A stretch of 64,000 bases of DNA from Metabacillus dongyingensis (GTDB taxonomy: Bacteria > Bacillota > Bacilli > Bacillales > Bacillaceae), in contig NZ_CP082944.1 of assembly GCF_019933155.2 (NCBI RefSeq), positions 2,420,001-2,484,000 of the forward strand, in the 5' to 3' direction. Below, one piece after another: positions 54,489 to 64,000 of this stretch. Both the position numbers and the translations under genes were made by a program. Under the pieces are notes generated by a model. That model worked only from the letters and a program-made list of their open reading frames with translations, did not search any database and had not been told where the DNA came from. Position 1 is the first letter of the stretch; every line of letters begins with the position of its first letter.

Positions 54489-54556
54489 TCTAAAAACTTG
54501 TACTATTTTTCTTTTTTATGGCAAAACTGAATGTATTATGTATGGAGGTGTCTCGC

Positions 54557-54688
54557 TTGAGAAAAATAAAAAAAATGACGTTTGAAGAGTTAGTTCTTGA
54601 AAATAAGAAGGAACTGTTGAAGGACCAGGAAGCTTTAAATCGGCTCGAAGAGAGAGTAGAGCAGAGGCTGCTGGATAAGCTCAGTTAA
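54557..54688 (+). CDS. FbpB-like small basic protein
   Basis: 43 residues from TTG 54557, with TGGAGGTG 6 bp before. MRKIKKMTFEELVLENKKEL, LKDQEALNRLEERVEQRL: this fits the FbpB/FbpC family (Fur-regulated basic proteins), pattern MRKxxxxxFEELVxxNKxELLxD. In B. subtilis these help a small RNA (FsrA) save iron; its neighbour acnA is one of the iron-rich targets. No Fur box is obvious here. Confidence 0.65.
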   Translation: MRKIKKMTFEELVLENKKELLKDQEALNRLEERVEQRLLDKLS

Positions 54689-54754
54689 ATCCAACACTTG
54701 GTTGTCATGTTTGCCGCTCAAATGGTGAAGATAATAGTGAGGAGGCGAAAGATC

Positions 54755-54898
54755 ATGACAAACTCAAATGATAAACAAAGCCATTTCACTCCAAACCACA
54801 TTGGAACAAAATCCAGAGGTTTTGGCGGAAATAAAGGAAAAAAAATGCAAAATAAATCGAATGAACATCCACAGGTAATGCAAACAAAAGGTGAGTAG
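54755..54898 (+). CDS. sspN: Small acid-soluble spore protein N
   Basis: 47 residues: MTNSNDKQSHFTPNHIGTKS, RGFGGNKGKKMQNKSNEHPQ, VMQTKGE. Matches SspN, a forespore minor SASP cotranscribed with tlp in B. subtilis. GTGAGGAGGCG is the ribosome site, so ATG 54755 is the start. Confidence 0.93.
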   Translation: MTNSNDKQSHFTPNHIGTKSRGFGGNKGKKMQNKSNEHPQVMQTKGE

Positions 54899-54992
54899 TT
54901 CAAAATAAGTTTTCATAATATTATTATGTAAACTTATTGTTTGTTTGCATTTCATTCTTATTTTAATCAAACTTAACAAAGGATGTGTTCAC

Positions 54993-55223
54993 ATGGGTTA
55001 TAAATCAAATCCAGATGATCGTTCAGATAATGTTGAAAAGCTGCAGGATATGGTTCAAAACACGATTGAAAATATAGAAAAGGCACAGGAAACGGCAGAG
55101 TTCTCAAGTGGCGAAGAAAGAGCCCGCATCGAAGCTAAAAACCACCGCCGTGAAGAAAGTCTTGAAGCCTTCCGTTCTGAAATCAGCGATGAAGCATCTG
55201 CACGCGAGAATGGCTATAAATAA
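54993..55223 (+). CDS. tlp: Small acid-soluble spore protein Tlp
   Basis: 76 residues: [20 protein letters not shown] and on, with [20 protein letters not shown] near the end. Thioredoxin-like protein in name only; a minor SASP. ATG 54993 with AAAGGATGTG upstream is preferred to the longer frame. Terminator at 55238. Confidence 0.94.
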   Translation: MGYKSNPDDRSDNVEKLQDMVQNTIENIEKAQETAEFSSGEERARIEAKNHRREESLEAFRSEISDEASARENGYK

Positions 55224-55235
55224 CTAAAAAAATTA

Positions 55236-55272
55236 TAAAGGATGACCCTCAAGGGTTATCCTTTATTTTTTG
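55236..55272 (+). terminator. sspN-tlp terminator
   Basis: AAAGGATGACCC pairs with GGGTTATCCTTT (G-U included). Confidence 0.88.
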
Positions 55273-55351
55273 TTGCCAATGACAGCATATGGTATGATAA
55301 TATTTATTCGTTGTCCTAAATTTGGATGCTTCATAAGGAGAGGGAACAAAT

Positions 55352-55768
55352 ATGCATGTTTCAAAAAAAGAGATAGAAATAAGGTACGCAGAAACGGATC
55401 AAATGGGTGTCGTGTATCATGCCAATTATTTAGTATGGATGGAAGTGGGCAGAACACAGCTGATTCAGGATCTGGGCTTTTCTTATGCAGATATGGAGAA
55501 AGAAGGAATTATATCTCCAGTCATTGATCTCCAGGTTCAGTACAAAAAACCGATGAAATACGGTGAAACCGTCAAAGTACATACTTGGATAGAAGAATAT
55601 AACGGCTTTAAAGTGGCATACGGCTACGAAATGTATACGCCTGAGGGAGAGCTTGCACTTCAGGCAGTTTCAAACCATGTGTGTGTCAAAAAGGAAAATT
55701 TCAAACCAATTCAAATCCGCAAAAAATATCCGGAATGGCATGCAGCATATGAAAAAGCGAAAAAGTAG
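55352..55768 (+). CDS. yneP: Acyl-CoA thioesterase YneP (YbgC type)
   Basis: 138 residues, hotdog fold. The 4-hydroxybenzoyl-CoA thioesterase motif RYAETDQMGVVYHANYLVW (about 10-28) has Asp16 as the catalytic acid. Hydrolyses acyl-CoA thioesters; the natural substrate is unknown. AGGAGAGGG is the ribosome site. Followed 8 bp later by yneQ, so cotranscribed. Confidence 0.92.
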   Translation: MHVSKKEIEIRYAETDQMGVVYHANYLVWMEVGRTQLIQDLGFSYADMEKEGIISPVIDLQVQYKKPMKYGETVKVHTWIEEYNGFKVAYGYEMYTPEGELALQAVSNHVCVKKENFKPIQIRKKYPEWHAAYEKAKK

Positions 55769-55776
55769 GGATTTCT

Positions 55777-56079
55777 GTGGCATTTGGAATTAAGCGCAAG
55801 GAAATGTCGGATTGGAAAGCCAAAGTAGCAAAAGGAGAGGTTGCATTTCTGACCCATTTTTGGACAGACCCAAGATTTCCTGCTTCGCATGCTGTTACAA
55901 AAGCAGGCTGCGCTGATTTGTCCAAGCTCATCGAGTGGGGAGAAACGTTTGGATTAAAGAAAGAGTGGATTCATCATAACAAGGATTATCCCCATTTTGA
56001 CTTGATGGGAGCGGTACAGCTAAAAGTCTTAGAGGCACATAACTTAATTGAACACATCGAACGTTTCCGTTTACGTTAA
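55777..56079 (+). CDS. yneQ: Conserved protein YneQ
   Basis: 100 residues from GTG 55777. Conserved stretches: FLTHFWTDPRFPASHAVTKA, GCADLSKLIEWGETFGLKKE and HHNKDYPHFDL. YneQ of B. subtilis, function unknown. The D/H-rich pieces could bind metal. Shares a bidirectional terminator with yneR. Confidence 0.88.
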   Translation: MAFGIKRKEMSDWKAKVAKGEVAFLTHFWTDPRFPASHAVTKAGCADLSKLIEWGETFGLKKEWIHHNKDYPHFDLMGAVQLKVLEAHNLIEHIERFRLR

Positions 56080-56115
56080 AAAAACCGCAGATTATTTACC
56101 TGCGGTTTTTTTATA
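56078..56115. terminator. Bidirectional terminator between yneQ and yneR
   Basis: AAAAAACCGCAG pairs with CTGCGGTTTTTTT. Confidence 0.93.
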
Positions 56116-56394
56116 ATCAAATACGGGTTCCCTTTTTTCTTCGTCAAAGTCAATCACTAAGTCGTTTTGATCAAAATACCAAATGTCACTTTCTTCAATA
56201 AAAAAGGTAATGCCGTTTTTTTCTGTTTTTGCACCAGCTTGCTTTGGCTGATCTTTTACTACACCTAATGAAAAACCCTTTTGTATGGTGCTGGTGCCTC
56301 CGTATCGGACAAAAAATCGAAACGAATCTCCGCTTGCAACATTCATTTCATTCTGATACCACTCTGCCGCTTTGCCACTAATATGTATGTTCAT
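56092..56394 (-). CDS. yneR: HesB/IscA-like protein YneR
   Basis: 100 residues: MNIHISGKAAEWYQNEMNVA, FRFFVRYGGTSTIQKGFSLG and ITFFIEESDIWYFD. HesB-like fold, but it lacks the three conserved cysteines of IscA/ErpA, as does B. subtilis YneR, so Fe-S carriage is doubtful. ATG 56394 is used because AAGGAGTGAT is correctly spaced; ATG 56418 would put it in the gene. Confidence 0.9.
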   Translation of the reverse strand: MNIHISGKAAEWYQNEMNVASGDSFRFFVRYGGTSTIQKGFSLGVVKDQPKQAGAKTEKNGITFFIEESDIWYFDQNDLVIDFDEEKREPVFDYKKTAGK

Positions 56395-56466
56395 CCTGAG
56401 TATCACTCCTTCTTTCATACGATACCACGAAAAGGCAAATCAAAAACAAAACTCGGCAAAATTCTT

Positions 56467-57591
56467 TTAATTTTCTTCATTTAAATTTTGAAACATATGC
56501 TCTTGTATCGCATTATTTTGAGCCTGATCAACATTCTTCAGTTCTTTTACGCGGTATGCACGGTTGTTTTGATTGACGACAATTGTCGGAACAAAGCCCG
56601 GCTCAGTCACCTCTATTTTTTTTGTTCCTTTTGAAAGTTCTTTCGTTATTTTTGCGGAGAAAATTCCGCCTATTTCTTTATATTCACCAACTTGACCTGA
56701 TAAGAAGTTTCCTAAAGAGTAGACGACAAAGGTTTTTTTGCCATTTTGACCTTCTACCCATTCCATTGGCTGAAGGACGTGGGGATGATGTCCAATCACT
56801 AAATTAACACCCTGATCAGCCAAAAACTTCGCTAACTCCTGCTGTTCCTCATTTGGAAGACGGATATATTCTACCCCCCAGTGCATGCTTACTATGACAG
56901 CATCTGAAAGCTTCTTCATTTCTTCAATATCTTTTATCATTTTGGGTTTATCAATTAAATTAACGAGATGAGGTTTTCCCTCTGGAACGGGAATACCGTT
57001 TGTTCCGTATGTATAAGCCAGAAAACCTAATTTCACGCCATTTTTATTGATTACCCGAGGTTCATCAGCATCTTGACTGTTTCGGTAGCCTCCAACATAA
57101 GGCATCCCGATTTCATCATAGCGGTCAGTCGCGTTCAATATGGCTTTCTCGCCGCGGTCAAGCGTGTGATTGTTGGCAATTCCCGCAATGTCCACACCAG
57201 CATCCTGAAATGCATCCACAACCTCGAATGGGCTGTTAAAAGAAGGATAGGTGGACAAACCTATTTCAGTGCCGCCAATCATTGTTTCCTGATTGGCGAA
57301 TGTGATGTCGCTCTTGCCAATCAAAGGTTTTACATCTTTAATCATTGGTTTGAAATCATACGTGCTGCTGCCTGTTTTTGCATCGTTATAAACACGCCCG
57401 TGGATCAATATATCTCCAATTGCTGAAAGTGTAACAGCGGATTTGAATGATTTGGGCTGCTGAGACATATTCATTCCGGAATGCGCTTTCACAGGGTATT
57501 CTGTATTTTCCTGCGGCTCTGCCAAAAGAAAGAATGCTGCTCCGATTGCGGCAAGCAGAACGGCAGCTGAGAGGATCCATTTCTTCATCAT
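56467..57591 (-). CDS. CapA-type metallophosphatase-like protein
   Basis: 374 residues with an N-terminal anchor (about 4-24). The CapA/PgsA fold is marked by LSAIGDILIHGRV (about 55), FANQETMIGG, GIANNHTLDRGEKA, VSMHWGVEY and GHHPHVLQP. CapA family members act outside the cell in poly-gamma-glutamate handling or as phosphodiesterase-like enzymes. It is a single gene here with no capBC, so synthesis of a capsule is not implied. Not in the usual B. subtilis gene order, so a local addition. Confidence 0.82.
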   Translation of the reverse strand: MMKKWILSAAVLLAAIGAAFFLLAEPQENTEYPVKAHSGMNMSQQPKSFKSAVTLSAIGDILIHGRVYNDAKTGSSTYDFKPMIKDVKPLIGKSDITFANQETMIGGTEIGLSTYPSFNSPFEVVDAFQDAGVDIAGIANNHTLDRGEKAILNATDRYDEIGMPYVGGYRNSQDADEPRVINKNGVKLGFLAYTYGTNGIPVPEGKPHLVNLIDKPKMIKDIEEMKKLSDAVIVSMHWGVEYIRLPNEEQQELAKFLADQGVNLVIGHHPHVLQPMEWVEGQNGKKTFVVYSLGNFLSGQVGEYKEIGGIFSAKITKELSKGTKKIEVTEPGFVPTIVVNQNNRAYRVKELKNVDQAQNNAIQEHMFQNLNEEN

Positions 57592-57769
57592 GTAGTTTTC
57601 TCCTATTAATGATCTTTTTTATTATCATAAACGATAGAATAAAAAAAGGAAATCTTATTTAGGCTCATTCAGCCTGATAGGTTAGGGGAATACTATGTGT
57701 CCGCTGTGTTGATTGAGATAAAGGTCTTCTGCTTTCTATTTACATGAAAAAAGCTGCCCGAGGGCAGCT

Positions 57770-58354
57770 TTAAATCCATTTTACTTTAGGTTCTGTTTTA
57801 TCCCTTATACGTTTAATATTTGCGCGATGACGGTATATAACAAACAGGGACAAAATGCTGACGACTGCAATTAAAACCGGGTCACCGATGAAAATGCTGA
57901 AAATGATTGCATAGATGCCTGTGAGCATGGATGACAGTGATACATACTTTGTTAAGTATAAGATCAGAAAGAAAACAGCAAGCATCGTAATGAACATCAG
58001 CGGTGCAGAGAACAAGAGAATGCCACCTGAGGTAGCAACTGCCTTTCCGCCTTTGAAATTGGCAAACAACGGGTACGTATGGCCAATGACAGCGAAGATT
58101 CCGATCAGCAGCGGATGCACGTTCTCTAAACCAAAAAAGAATGGGAGGGATGCTGCAAGCGTTCCTTTTAGTATATCCGCACTGGTTACAAGCAGTCCTG
58201 CTTTTACACCAAGAGTGCGGAATGTATTCGTACCTCCCAGATTCCCGCTCCCATGCTCACGGATGTCAATCCCGTAACCGACTTTCCCGACGATAAGGCC
58301 AGAAGGAATGGAACCGAGTAAATAAGCTAAAATAATAATGGCTGCAATAATCAA
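57770..58354 (-). CDS. plsY: Glycerol-3-phosphate acyltransferase PlsY
   Basis: 194 residues, about seven membrane helices. Three active-site motifs: [28 protein letters not shown] and [11 protein letters not shown]. Uses acyl-phosphate to acylate glycerol-3-phosphate, the first step of phospholipid synthesis. Divergent from yneT. B. subtilis YneS has the same place. Confidence 0.96.
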   Translation of the reverse strand: MIIAAIIILAYLLGSIPSGLIVGKVGYGIDIREHGSGNLGGTNTFRTLGVKAGLLVTSADILKGTLAASLPFFFGLENVHPLLIGIFAVIGHTYPLFANFKGGKAVATSGGILLFSAPLMFITMLAVFFLILYLTKYVSLSSMLTGIYAIIFSIFIGDPVLIAVVSILSLFVIYRHRANIKRIRDKTEPKVKWI

Positions 58355-58469
58355 TGAATCCGCTCTCCTTAGTTTATAATTGAATAAAACTATTTTATCA
58401 TGTAACTAGCACCTAAGACTACGTCATAAAAAAGAAACGAAAAAAAATCATACAAAAGGAGTTTTTACA

Positions 58470-58883
58470 ATGAGTATATCCATCCCATCGAGAGAAGAAA
58501 TTGGAAAAATATTAAAAAAGAGCAAACGAATCGCTGTAGTGGGCCTGTCGGATCAGCCTGAGCGCACTTCTTACATGGTCAGTAAAGCGATGCAGGATGC
58601 AGGATATGAAATTATTCCGGTGAATCCGACAATCAAAGAAGCGCTTGGTGTGAAAGCAGTTGGCTCTTTAAAAGATATAGACGGTCATATTGACATTGTG
58701 AATGTTTTTCGCAGGTCAGAGCATTTGCTCCCTGTTGCAGAGGAATTTTTAGAGATTGATGCAGACGTATTCTGGGCTCAATTAGGTCTCGTAAATGAGG
58801 ATGCCTATCATTTATTGAAGGATAAAGGCTGCACGGTTATCATGGACCGCTGCATTAAAGTAGAACACGCTTTAACAAAATGA
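58470..58883 (+). CDS. yneT: CoA-binding protein YneT
   Basis: 137 residues, Rossmann-type CoA-binding fold: IAVVGLSDQPERTSYMVSKA (nucleotide loop) and the DRCIKVEHAL end. YccU/YneT family, function unknown. AAAAGGAGTT precedes the ATG. Ends in a clear terminator. Confidence 0.93.
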   Translation: MSISIPSREEIGKILKKSKRIAVVGLSDQPERTSYMVSKAMQDAGYEIIPVNPTIKEALGVKAVGSLKDIDGHIDIVNVFRRSEHLLPVAEEFLEIDADVFWAQLGLVNEDAYHLLKDKGCTVIMDRCIKVEHALTK

Positions 58884-58915
58884 AATCACAGGGGGTGACC
58901 CTGTGATTTTCTTAT
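58883..58915 (+). terminator. yneT terminator
   Basis: AAATCACAGGG pairs with CCCTGTGATTTT. Confidence 0.92.
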
Positions 58916-58924
58916 GCCGGAATT

Positions 58925-59460
58925 CTATGAAGAAAGTGATGGTTTGTAAAATGCAGCAATTGCCTCTAAAACAATCGTTGCGGCACCTGCATACATTAGC
59001 ACGCTTGCAGAGCCTATCCATTTAGAAATTATGGTTCCCGCAAGCTGGTGATGACAGCATAGAGAGTGTATGCAGAGCCATGGCTGCAGCGGATACGCTG
59101 CCCATGAATTCTTTAGGGGTTTCATCCTGCAGCAAGTAACCAAAAGGAATGGCAAAAACAGAACCCAACAGCTCTAGCATGAACGCACTTGTATACCATA
59201 TCCAATAATCCAGAACAAATATTTTTAATCTCCCGAGCCCTGCATGCACAATAATGATTTCGCTAAGAAAACCCGATAACGCTCCCATACCTCTTGCAAT
59301 TATGACCACACCGCAGCTGCCATCATCCAAATAAGGGGCATCTCACACCGTACAAAGCAATTAGTAAACCACCTAAAGATAGCCCGATTAGTTTCATTGA
59401 ATAACAGGCTGAAGAACCTGTGACCAAATAATAAAAGCTGGGACTTTTAAAGATTTAAAT
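58925..59460 (-). pseudogene. MFS transporter remnant
   Basis: Reverse-strand pieces read as membrane helices of a major facilitator protein: IIARGMGALSGFLSEIIIVH and IWYTSAFMLELLGSVFAIPF at 59150-59300, then, after a frame change near 59040-59150, IISKWIGSASVLMYAGAATI to the end near 58925. There is no intact frame and the N-terminal half is missing. A PadR regulator follows on the same strand, typical for regulated efflux pumps. Confidence 0.55.
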
Positions 59461-59488
59461 TGACCTCACAGCATAACCTCCTGTAAGT

Positions 59489-60085
59489 TCAAGAATTTAA
59501 CTTGCTATTGCGCCGTTTAAGAAGCTCATGCTCCATGCTGAGGGGGTCTTGTGAGGGCGGCAGAGCCCCATTTTTTAATTTTTCAACAGATTCATCTATC
59601 CAGCGAATTTCAGTTTCCAATTTCATTTCTGCATAGCGGATGCCGATCATTCCGATACTTGAAATAAATGAAGTGCCGTTTTGCTGCCAATGGCGGACGT
59701 ATTGAAGCAGCTCCGTACTCTCTTCTTTTCTTTTCTCTAGATGGGATACTAGAAGATCTTCGTCCATTTCTGAATGCCATGCTGCCAATTTCATAAATAA
59801 TTCATCTTTCACAGATGGATAGGACGGGGCTTCAGACAGCCAGTTTTCAAGTTCAATCCAGCCTTTTTTCGTCAGTTCATAGTGCTTTTTCTGCCGGCCG
59901 CCATGTTCTTTTGAAACAGAGTAAATGTAGTCGTTCTCCTCCAGGTTTTTAAGCTTGGGATAGATGCTCCCATAGCTCATTCCCCAAAAAAGGCTTGAAG
60001 CTTTGGTCTCAAATTCACTTTTTATATCGTATCCTGTAGCGGGAGTAAAACTGATGACGGCTAAAATAGAGTGTTCAATCGACAA
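59489..60085 (-). CDS. PadR-family transcriptional regulator
   Basis: 198 residues. N-terminal winged helix (SILAVISFTPATGYDIKSEF, then NDYIYSVSKEHGGRQKKHYE) and a C-terminal helical Vir_act_alpha domain (about 95-180) for dimerisation. PadR proteins usually repress efflux pumps; the adjacent MFS gene is broken, so its target may be lost. A GATTGAT-GT-ATCAATC palindrome just upstream of its start is a probable autoregulatory operator. Confidence 0.88.
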   Translation of the reverse strand: MSIEHSILAVISFTPATGYDIKSEFETKASSLFWGMSYGSIYPKLKNLEENDYIYSVSKEHGGRQKKHYELTKKGWIELENWLSEAPSYPSVKDELFMKLAAWHSEMDEDLLVSHLEKRKEESTELLQYVRHWQQNGTSFISSIGMIGIRYAEMKLETEIRWIDESVEKLKNGALPPSQDPLSMEHELLKRRNSKLNS

Positions 60086-60102
60086 TGTGAGGCCTCCTTA
60101 TG

Positions 60103-60118
60103 GATTGATGTATCAATC
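60103..60118. promoter_or_regulatory. Probable PadR operator
   Basis: GATTGAT and ATCAATC arms with a 2 bp centre, 18 bp upstream of the PadR start codon; the following GATATATC extends the symmetric region. Confidence 0.55.
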
Positions 60119-60418
60119 TGATATATCATTATGTTATGTCTAAAAAGGGAACAAATTCAACATTTTTCCAAAATATTTTCAATTTCAGCGTGCATCTGCT
60201 AAGATTTAGTTTGCGAAATTTTTAGCAACAGATAAAATATAGCTTGGGTAATTATTTTTATACGCTACTTTTTCTAAACAATGGTAAACTTGAAAGAGAG
60301 TAAAGGTGCAGGGCTTGTCACGTTGCCTGATGGTAAGATATGATAAAGAAACATACGTTCTTAATGTACAGCAATGTCTGACGTGACATTTGTTTTTTTT
60401 GAAAGGAGCTTAAATCGT

Positions 60419-62386
60419 TTGGGTAAGCAGCAGCAGTTTGATTACAATGATGATGCGATTCAAGTATTAGAAGGATTAGAAGCAGTGCGGAAAAGACCGG
60501 GTATGTATATCGGCAGCACTGATGCGAGAGGCTTGCATCACCTCGTCTATGAAATCGTTGATAATTCCGTTGATGAAGCATTAGGCGGATTTGGTGATCA
60601 CATAATCGTGAAAATACATAAAGATAATAGTGTGTCTGTCCAGGACAAAGGGCGCGGAATGCCTACTGGAATGCACAAGCTCGGAAAACCGACAGCAGAA
60701 GTCATTATGACAGTCCTGCATGCCGGAGGGAAATTCGGACAAGGCGGATATAAAACCAGCGGCGGGCTGCATGGTGTTGGCGCCTCTGTAGTTAACGCAC
60801 TGTCTGAATGGGTAGTCGTCACCATCCATCGCGATGGATTTGTCTATGAACAGCGATTTGAAAATGGCGGTAAACCTGCAACAACTCTTGAGAAAATCGG
60901 AAAATCGGGTAAAACAGGCACTATCATTCATTTTAAGCCTGATCCAGTTATATTCAGCACAACAACATATAACGCTGAAACATTAAGCGAGCGCTTACGG
61001 GAATCCGCTTTTCTTTTAAAAGGCCTGAAAATTGAACTGATTGATGAACGGAATCAAACAAAAGACGTTTATCACTACGAAACAGGAATCGAAGCATTTG
61101 TTGCCTACTTGAATGAAGAAAAGGATTCCCTTCACAATGTTGTCTCCTTTGAGGGTATTCAAAACAGCATTGAAGTTGAATTTGCTTTTCAATTTAACGA
61201 CGGATACTCAGAGAATATTCTCTCATTTGTTAATAATGTGCGGACAAAAGACGGCGGAACACATGAATCTGGTTCCAAAACGGCCATGACCCGTGCATTT
61301 AATGAATACGCAAGAAAAGTCGGCATTTTAAAAGAAAAAGATAAAAATCTGGATGGATCAGATATACGGGAAGGACTTTCAGCCATCATTTCTGTAAGAA
61401 TTCCGGAAGAACTGCTGCAATTTGAAGGGCAGACGAAAGGAAAGCTCGGCACAAGTGAGGCAAGATCTGCAGTTGATTCTGTCGTATCGGAAAACCTTGC
61501 TTACTTTCTTGAGGAAAATCCGGAGACAAGCACGCTGCTTGTCAGAAAAGCGATTAAAGCTTTTCAAGCACGGGAAGCAGCACGAAAAGCCCGCGAGGAA
61601 GCAAGAAGCGGAAAGAAAAGAAAACGTTCTGAGGCCACGCTTAGCGGAAAACTCACCCCTGCACAATCCAGAAATCCTCAAAGAAATGAAATTTATCTGG
61701 TTGAGGGTGATTCTGCCGGCGGTTCAGCGAAACAGGGACGGGACAGACGCTTTCAGGCCGTTCTTCCATTGCGCGGAAAAGTCATTAACACAGAAAAGGC
61801 AAAGCTTGCAGACATTTTCAAAAATGAAGAGATTAATACAATTATTCATGCCATCGGAGCAGGTGTCGGAGCCGATTTTAATGTGGAAGACTGCAATTAC
61901 GATAAAGTCATTATCATGACAGATGCCGATACTGACGGAGCGCATATTCAAGTACTGATTTTGACCTTCTTTTACCGCTATATGAAGCCGCTCATTGAAG
62001 CAGGCAAAGTTTTTATCGCTCTGCCGCCTTTATACAAAGTCAGCAAAGGGACAGGAAAAAAAGCGGTTGTGGAATATGCCTGGTCTGATGAAGAACTTCA
62101 GGTTGTTCTAAAAAAAGTAGGAAAAGGCTATATGATACAGCGCTACAAGGGTCTTGGAGAAATGAACGCAGATCAGCTGTGGGAAACGACAATGGATCCG
62201 GAGACAAGAACATTAATCCGCGTCCGCATTGATGATGCCGCACGTGCTGAGAGGCGTGTCACGACATTGATGGGTGACAAGGTTGAGCCTAGACGGAAAT
62301 GGATAGAAAGCAATGTTGCATTTGGCTTAGATGAAGAAACCAACATTTTAGAAAACGAGAACCTATCCGTCGCAGAGGAGGAATAA
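60419..62386 (+). CDS. parE: DNA topoisomerase IV subunit B
   Basis: 655 residues from TTG 60419 ([11 protein letters not shown]), the same length as B. subtilis ParE; AAAGGAG lies 10 bp upstream. GHKL ATPase ([26 protein letters not shown]), transducer domain, TOPRIM ([30 protein letters not shown]) and the C-terminal [13 protein letters not shown]. With ParC it separates daughter chromosomes. parC follows after 4 bp. Confidence 0.97.
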   Translation: MGKQQQFDYNDDAIQVLEGLEAVRKRPGMYIGSTDARGLHHLVYEIVDNSVDEALGGFGDHIIVKIHKDNSVSVQDKGRGMPTGMHKLGKPTAEVIMTVLHAGGKFGQGGYKTSGGLHGVGASVVNALSEWVVVTIHRDGFVYEQRFENGGKPATTLEKIGKSGKTGTIIHFKPDPVIFSTTTYNAETLSERLRESAFLLKGLKIELIDERNQTKDVYHYETGIEAFVAYLNEEKDSLHNVVSFEGIQNSIEVEFAFQFNDGYSENILSFVNNVRTKDGGTHESGSKTAMTRAFNEYARKVGILKEKDKNLDGSDIREGLSAIISVRIPEELLQFEGQTKGKLGTSEARSAVDSVVSENLAYFLEENPETSTLLVRKAIKAFQAREAARKAREEARSGKKRKRSEATLSGKLTPAQSRNPQRNEIYLVEGDSAGGSAKQGRDRRFQAVLPLRGKVINTEKAKLADIFKNEEINTIIHAIGAGVGADFNVEDCNYDKVIIMTDADTDGAHIQVLILTFFYRYMKPLIEAGKVFIALPPLYKVSKGTGKKAVVEYAWSDEELQVVLKKVGKGYMIQRYKGLGEMNADQLWETTMDPETRTLIRVRIDDAARAERRVTTLMGDKVEPRRKWIESNVAFGLDEETNILENENLSVAEEE

Positions 62387-62390
62387 CTAT

Positions 62391-64000
62391 ATGACACAGC
62401 CAGAAAAATTTCGCGATCTCCCTCTTGAAGATGTGATAGGTGACCGTTTTGGGCGTTACAGTAAATACATCATTCAAGACAGGGCATTGCCTGATGCACG
62501 CGACGGGCTAAAGCCAGTTCAGCGCAGAATCCTATATGCTATGCATGTGGATGGAAATACAAATGACAAAAACTTCCGCAAATCCGCAAAAACAGTCGGT
62601 AACGTAATCGGCAACTACCATCCTCATGGCGATACATCAGTATATGACGCCATGGTGAGGATGAGCCAGGATTGGAAGGTCCGCAATTTGCTGATTGAAA
62701 TGCATGGAAACAACGGCAGCAACGACGGAGATCCTCCAGCTGCGATGCGTTATACAGAAGCAAGGCTTTCTCCGATTGCATCGGAACTTCTCCGTGATAT
62801 TGATAAACGTACTGTTGAATTTGTGCCAAACTTTGATGATACCAGCCAGGAACCTCTCGTACTGCCTGCCATGTACCCGAATTTGCTCGTTAACGGCTCA
62901 ACGGGGATTTCAGCAGGCTATGCGACGGATATTCCTCCTCATCACCTGGGTGAAGTGATCGACGCTGTCATGAAAAGGATTGATCAGCCGAACTGTTCGG
63001 TTGACGAGCTGATGACGGTGATTAATGGTCCTGATTTTCCGACTGGAGGAATCATCCAGGGAATCGAAGGCATTAAAAAAGCCTATGAAACAGGAAAAGG
63101 CAAGATCATCATTAGAGGAAAAGCAGAAATTGAAAGCATCAGAGGCGGAAAACAGCAAATCGTCATTACAGAAATCCCTTTTGAAGTGAATAAAGCCAAT
63201 CTTGTCAAAAGGATGGATGAGTTCAGAATTGAACGGAAGCTGGATGGCATTGCAGAAGTCCGTGATGAAACAGACCGCACAGGCATGCGAATCGTTGTTG
63301 AGCTGAAGAAAGAAGCAGATGCACAGGGCATCCTGAACTATCTTTATAAAAACAGTGATTTGCAGGTGCCTTACAATTTCAATATGGTTGCCATTCATAA
63401 CAGAAGGCCAACGTTAATGACGCTTCCGACAATCTTAGATGCGTATATTGCACACCAGAAAGAAGTCATTACTAACCGTTCCAACTATGACTTGCAAAAA
63501 GCACGCGAAAGACAGCATATTGTTGAAGGTTTAATCAAGGCACTTTCGATTCTTGATGAAGTCATTGCGACAATTCGTGCTTCAAAAGATAAGCGGGATG
63601 CTAAAGATAACTTAATTTCTAAATTTCAGTTTACAGAGCTTCAGGCAGAAGCCATTGTCTCCTTGCAGCTATACCGATTAACCAATACGGATATAACGGC
63701 GCTTCAAAATGAAGCTAAAGAGCTTGATGAAAAAATCACAGCCCTTCTTGAAATCCTGAACAACGAAAAAAGATTATACCAAGTCATCAAAGCAGATTTG
63801 AAAAAAATCAAAAAGACGTATGCCGATGAAAGAAGATCTGTCATTGAAAATGAAATTCAGGAGATTAAAATCAATCTTGAAGTCATGATTGCTTCAGAAG
63901 ATGTAATCGTCACGGTGACGAAAGATGGCTACATTAAACGCACAAGCGGACGGTCATATGCAGCATCAAATGGCCAGGACTTTGGAATGAAGGAAACAGA
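62391..64000 (+). CDS. parC: DNA topoisomerase IV subunit A (partial at window edge)
   Basis: 536 codons are visible before the window ends. Winged-helix cleavage domain with catalytic Tyr121 ([11 protein letters not shown]); the quinolone-determining region reads [14 protein letters not shown], with Thr82 and Asp86 at the places of S. aureus GrlA Ser80 and Glu84. Tower and coiled-coil regions continue to the edge, where the first C-terminal beta-pinwheel repeat begins ([17 protein letters not shown]). The GAGGAGGAATAACTAT ribosome site overlaps the end of parE. Confidence 0.97.
   Translation, partial: MTQPEKFRDLPLEDVIGDRFGRYSKYIIQDRALPDARDGLKPVQRRILYAMHVDGNTNDKNFRKSAKTVGNVIGNYHPHGDTSVYDAMVRMSQDWKVRNLLIEMHGNNGSNDGDPPAAMRYTEARLSPIASELLRDIDKRTVEFVPNFDDTSQEPLVLPAMYPNLLVNGSTGISAGYATDIPPHHLGEVIDAVMKRIDQPNCSVDELMTVINGPDFPTGGIIQGIEGIKKAYETGKGKIIIRGKAEIESIRGGKQQIVITEIPFEVNKANLVKRMDEFRIERKLDGIAEVRDETDRTGMRIVVELKKEADAQGILNYLYKNSDLQVPYNFNMVAIHNRRPTLMTLPTILDAYIAHQKEVITNRSNYDLQKARERQHIVEGLIKALSILDEVIATIRASKDKRDAKDNLISKFQFTELQAEAIVSLQLYRLTNTDITALQNEAKELDEKITALLEILNNEKRLYQVIKADLKKIKKTYADERRSVIENEIQEIKINLEVMIASEDVIVTVTKDGYIKRTSGRSYAASNGQDFGMKET

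Noticed and set aside
62610..62660. Quinolone-resistance change in parC
   Set aside because: Thr82 and Asp86 keep the small polar / acidic pattern normal for Bacillus relatives; no claim of resistance is warranted.

Overview
The window is from an endospore-forming Bacillaceae chromosome. From about 10.5 kb to the right edge the backbone follows the Bacillus subtilis glnA-lexA-yneA-yneB-ynzC-tkt-sirA-yneF-ynzD-ccdA-yneI-yneJ-yneK-cotM-sspP-sspO-citB-yneN-sspN-tlp-yneP-yneQ-yneR-plsY-yneT-parE-parC order almost gene for gene. CotM, a CotD-like coat protein, SspP, SspO, SspN, Tlp, SirA and a Spo0E-family phosphatase show that the cell sporulates. Sequence divergence from B. subtilis suggests a related genus or species (for example Metabacillus or Bacillus sensu lato); the exact species cannot be read from the window.

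Two large insertions interrupt this backbone, each next to a duplicated 3' end of a protein-coding gene. (1) The window opens with the last codons of glnA; a second copy of the glnA 3' end lies at 10531-10587, followed by a strong terminator. The ~10.5 kb between is accessory DNA: a MarR regulator, a Tn3 transposase fragment, a GntR regulator with a BrnQ transporter, TerC, a GNAT acetyltransferase behind a probable attenuator, a lipoprotein, an XRE-cupin regulator with a LysE exporter, and many ~45 bp intergenic repeats. A near-copy of the left flank at ~3.8 kb suggests two tandem insertions. (2) The last 83 bp before the end of yneF (17253-17335) are repeated exactly at 43459-43541, bracketing a 26.2 kb AT-rich element that starts with a tyrosine recombinase. 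A third, decayed yneF end at ~45.4 kb, plus an integrase fragment, marks an older tandem element.

The 26 kb element is a defence island. In order it carries: integrase; a protein of six repeated zinc modules fused to a PD-(D/E)XK-type nuclease; an XRE regulator with operator-like repeats; a P-loop helicase-like protein next to a GC-rich hairpin cluster; an OLD-family ATPase/TOPRIM nuclease; a DRT2-like antiviral reverse transcriptase with its own structured upstream RNA region; a serine resolvase with a res-like site; a UvrD-like helicase; a decayed membrane-protein gene; a three-gene nuclease / small subunit / SMC-like ATPase operon (Lamassu or ABC-three-component type) followed by a HEPN protein; a second res-like site with a broken resolvase; and a helicase / DUF2290-like pair. 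The two res-like sites suggest that the central 11 kb is itself an exchangeable cassette.

The core regions work as in B. subtilis: LexA and three SOS boxes control the divergent yneA-yneB-ynzC genes; sirA has a Spo0A-box-like site; ccdA and yneJ belong to cytochrome c maturation; the small SASP and coat genes are monocistronic with short terminators; plsY makes phospholipid precursor; parE-parC (parC cut by the window edge) encode topoisomerase IV.
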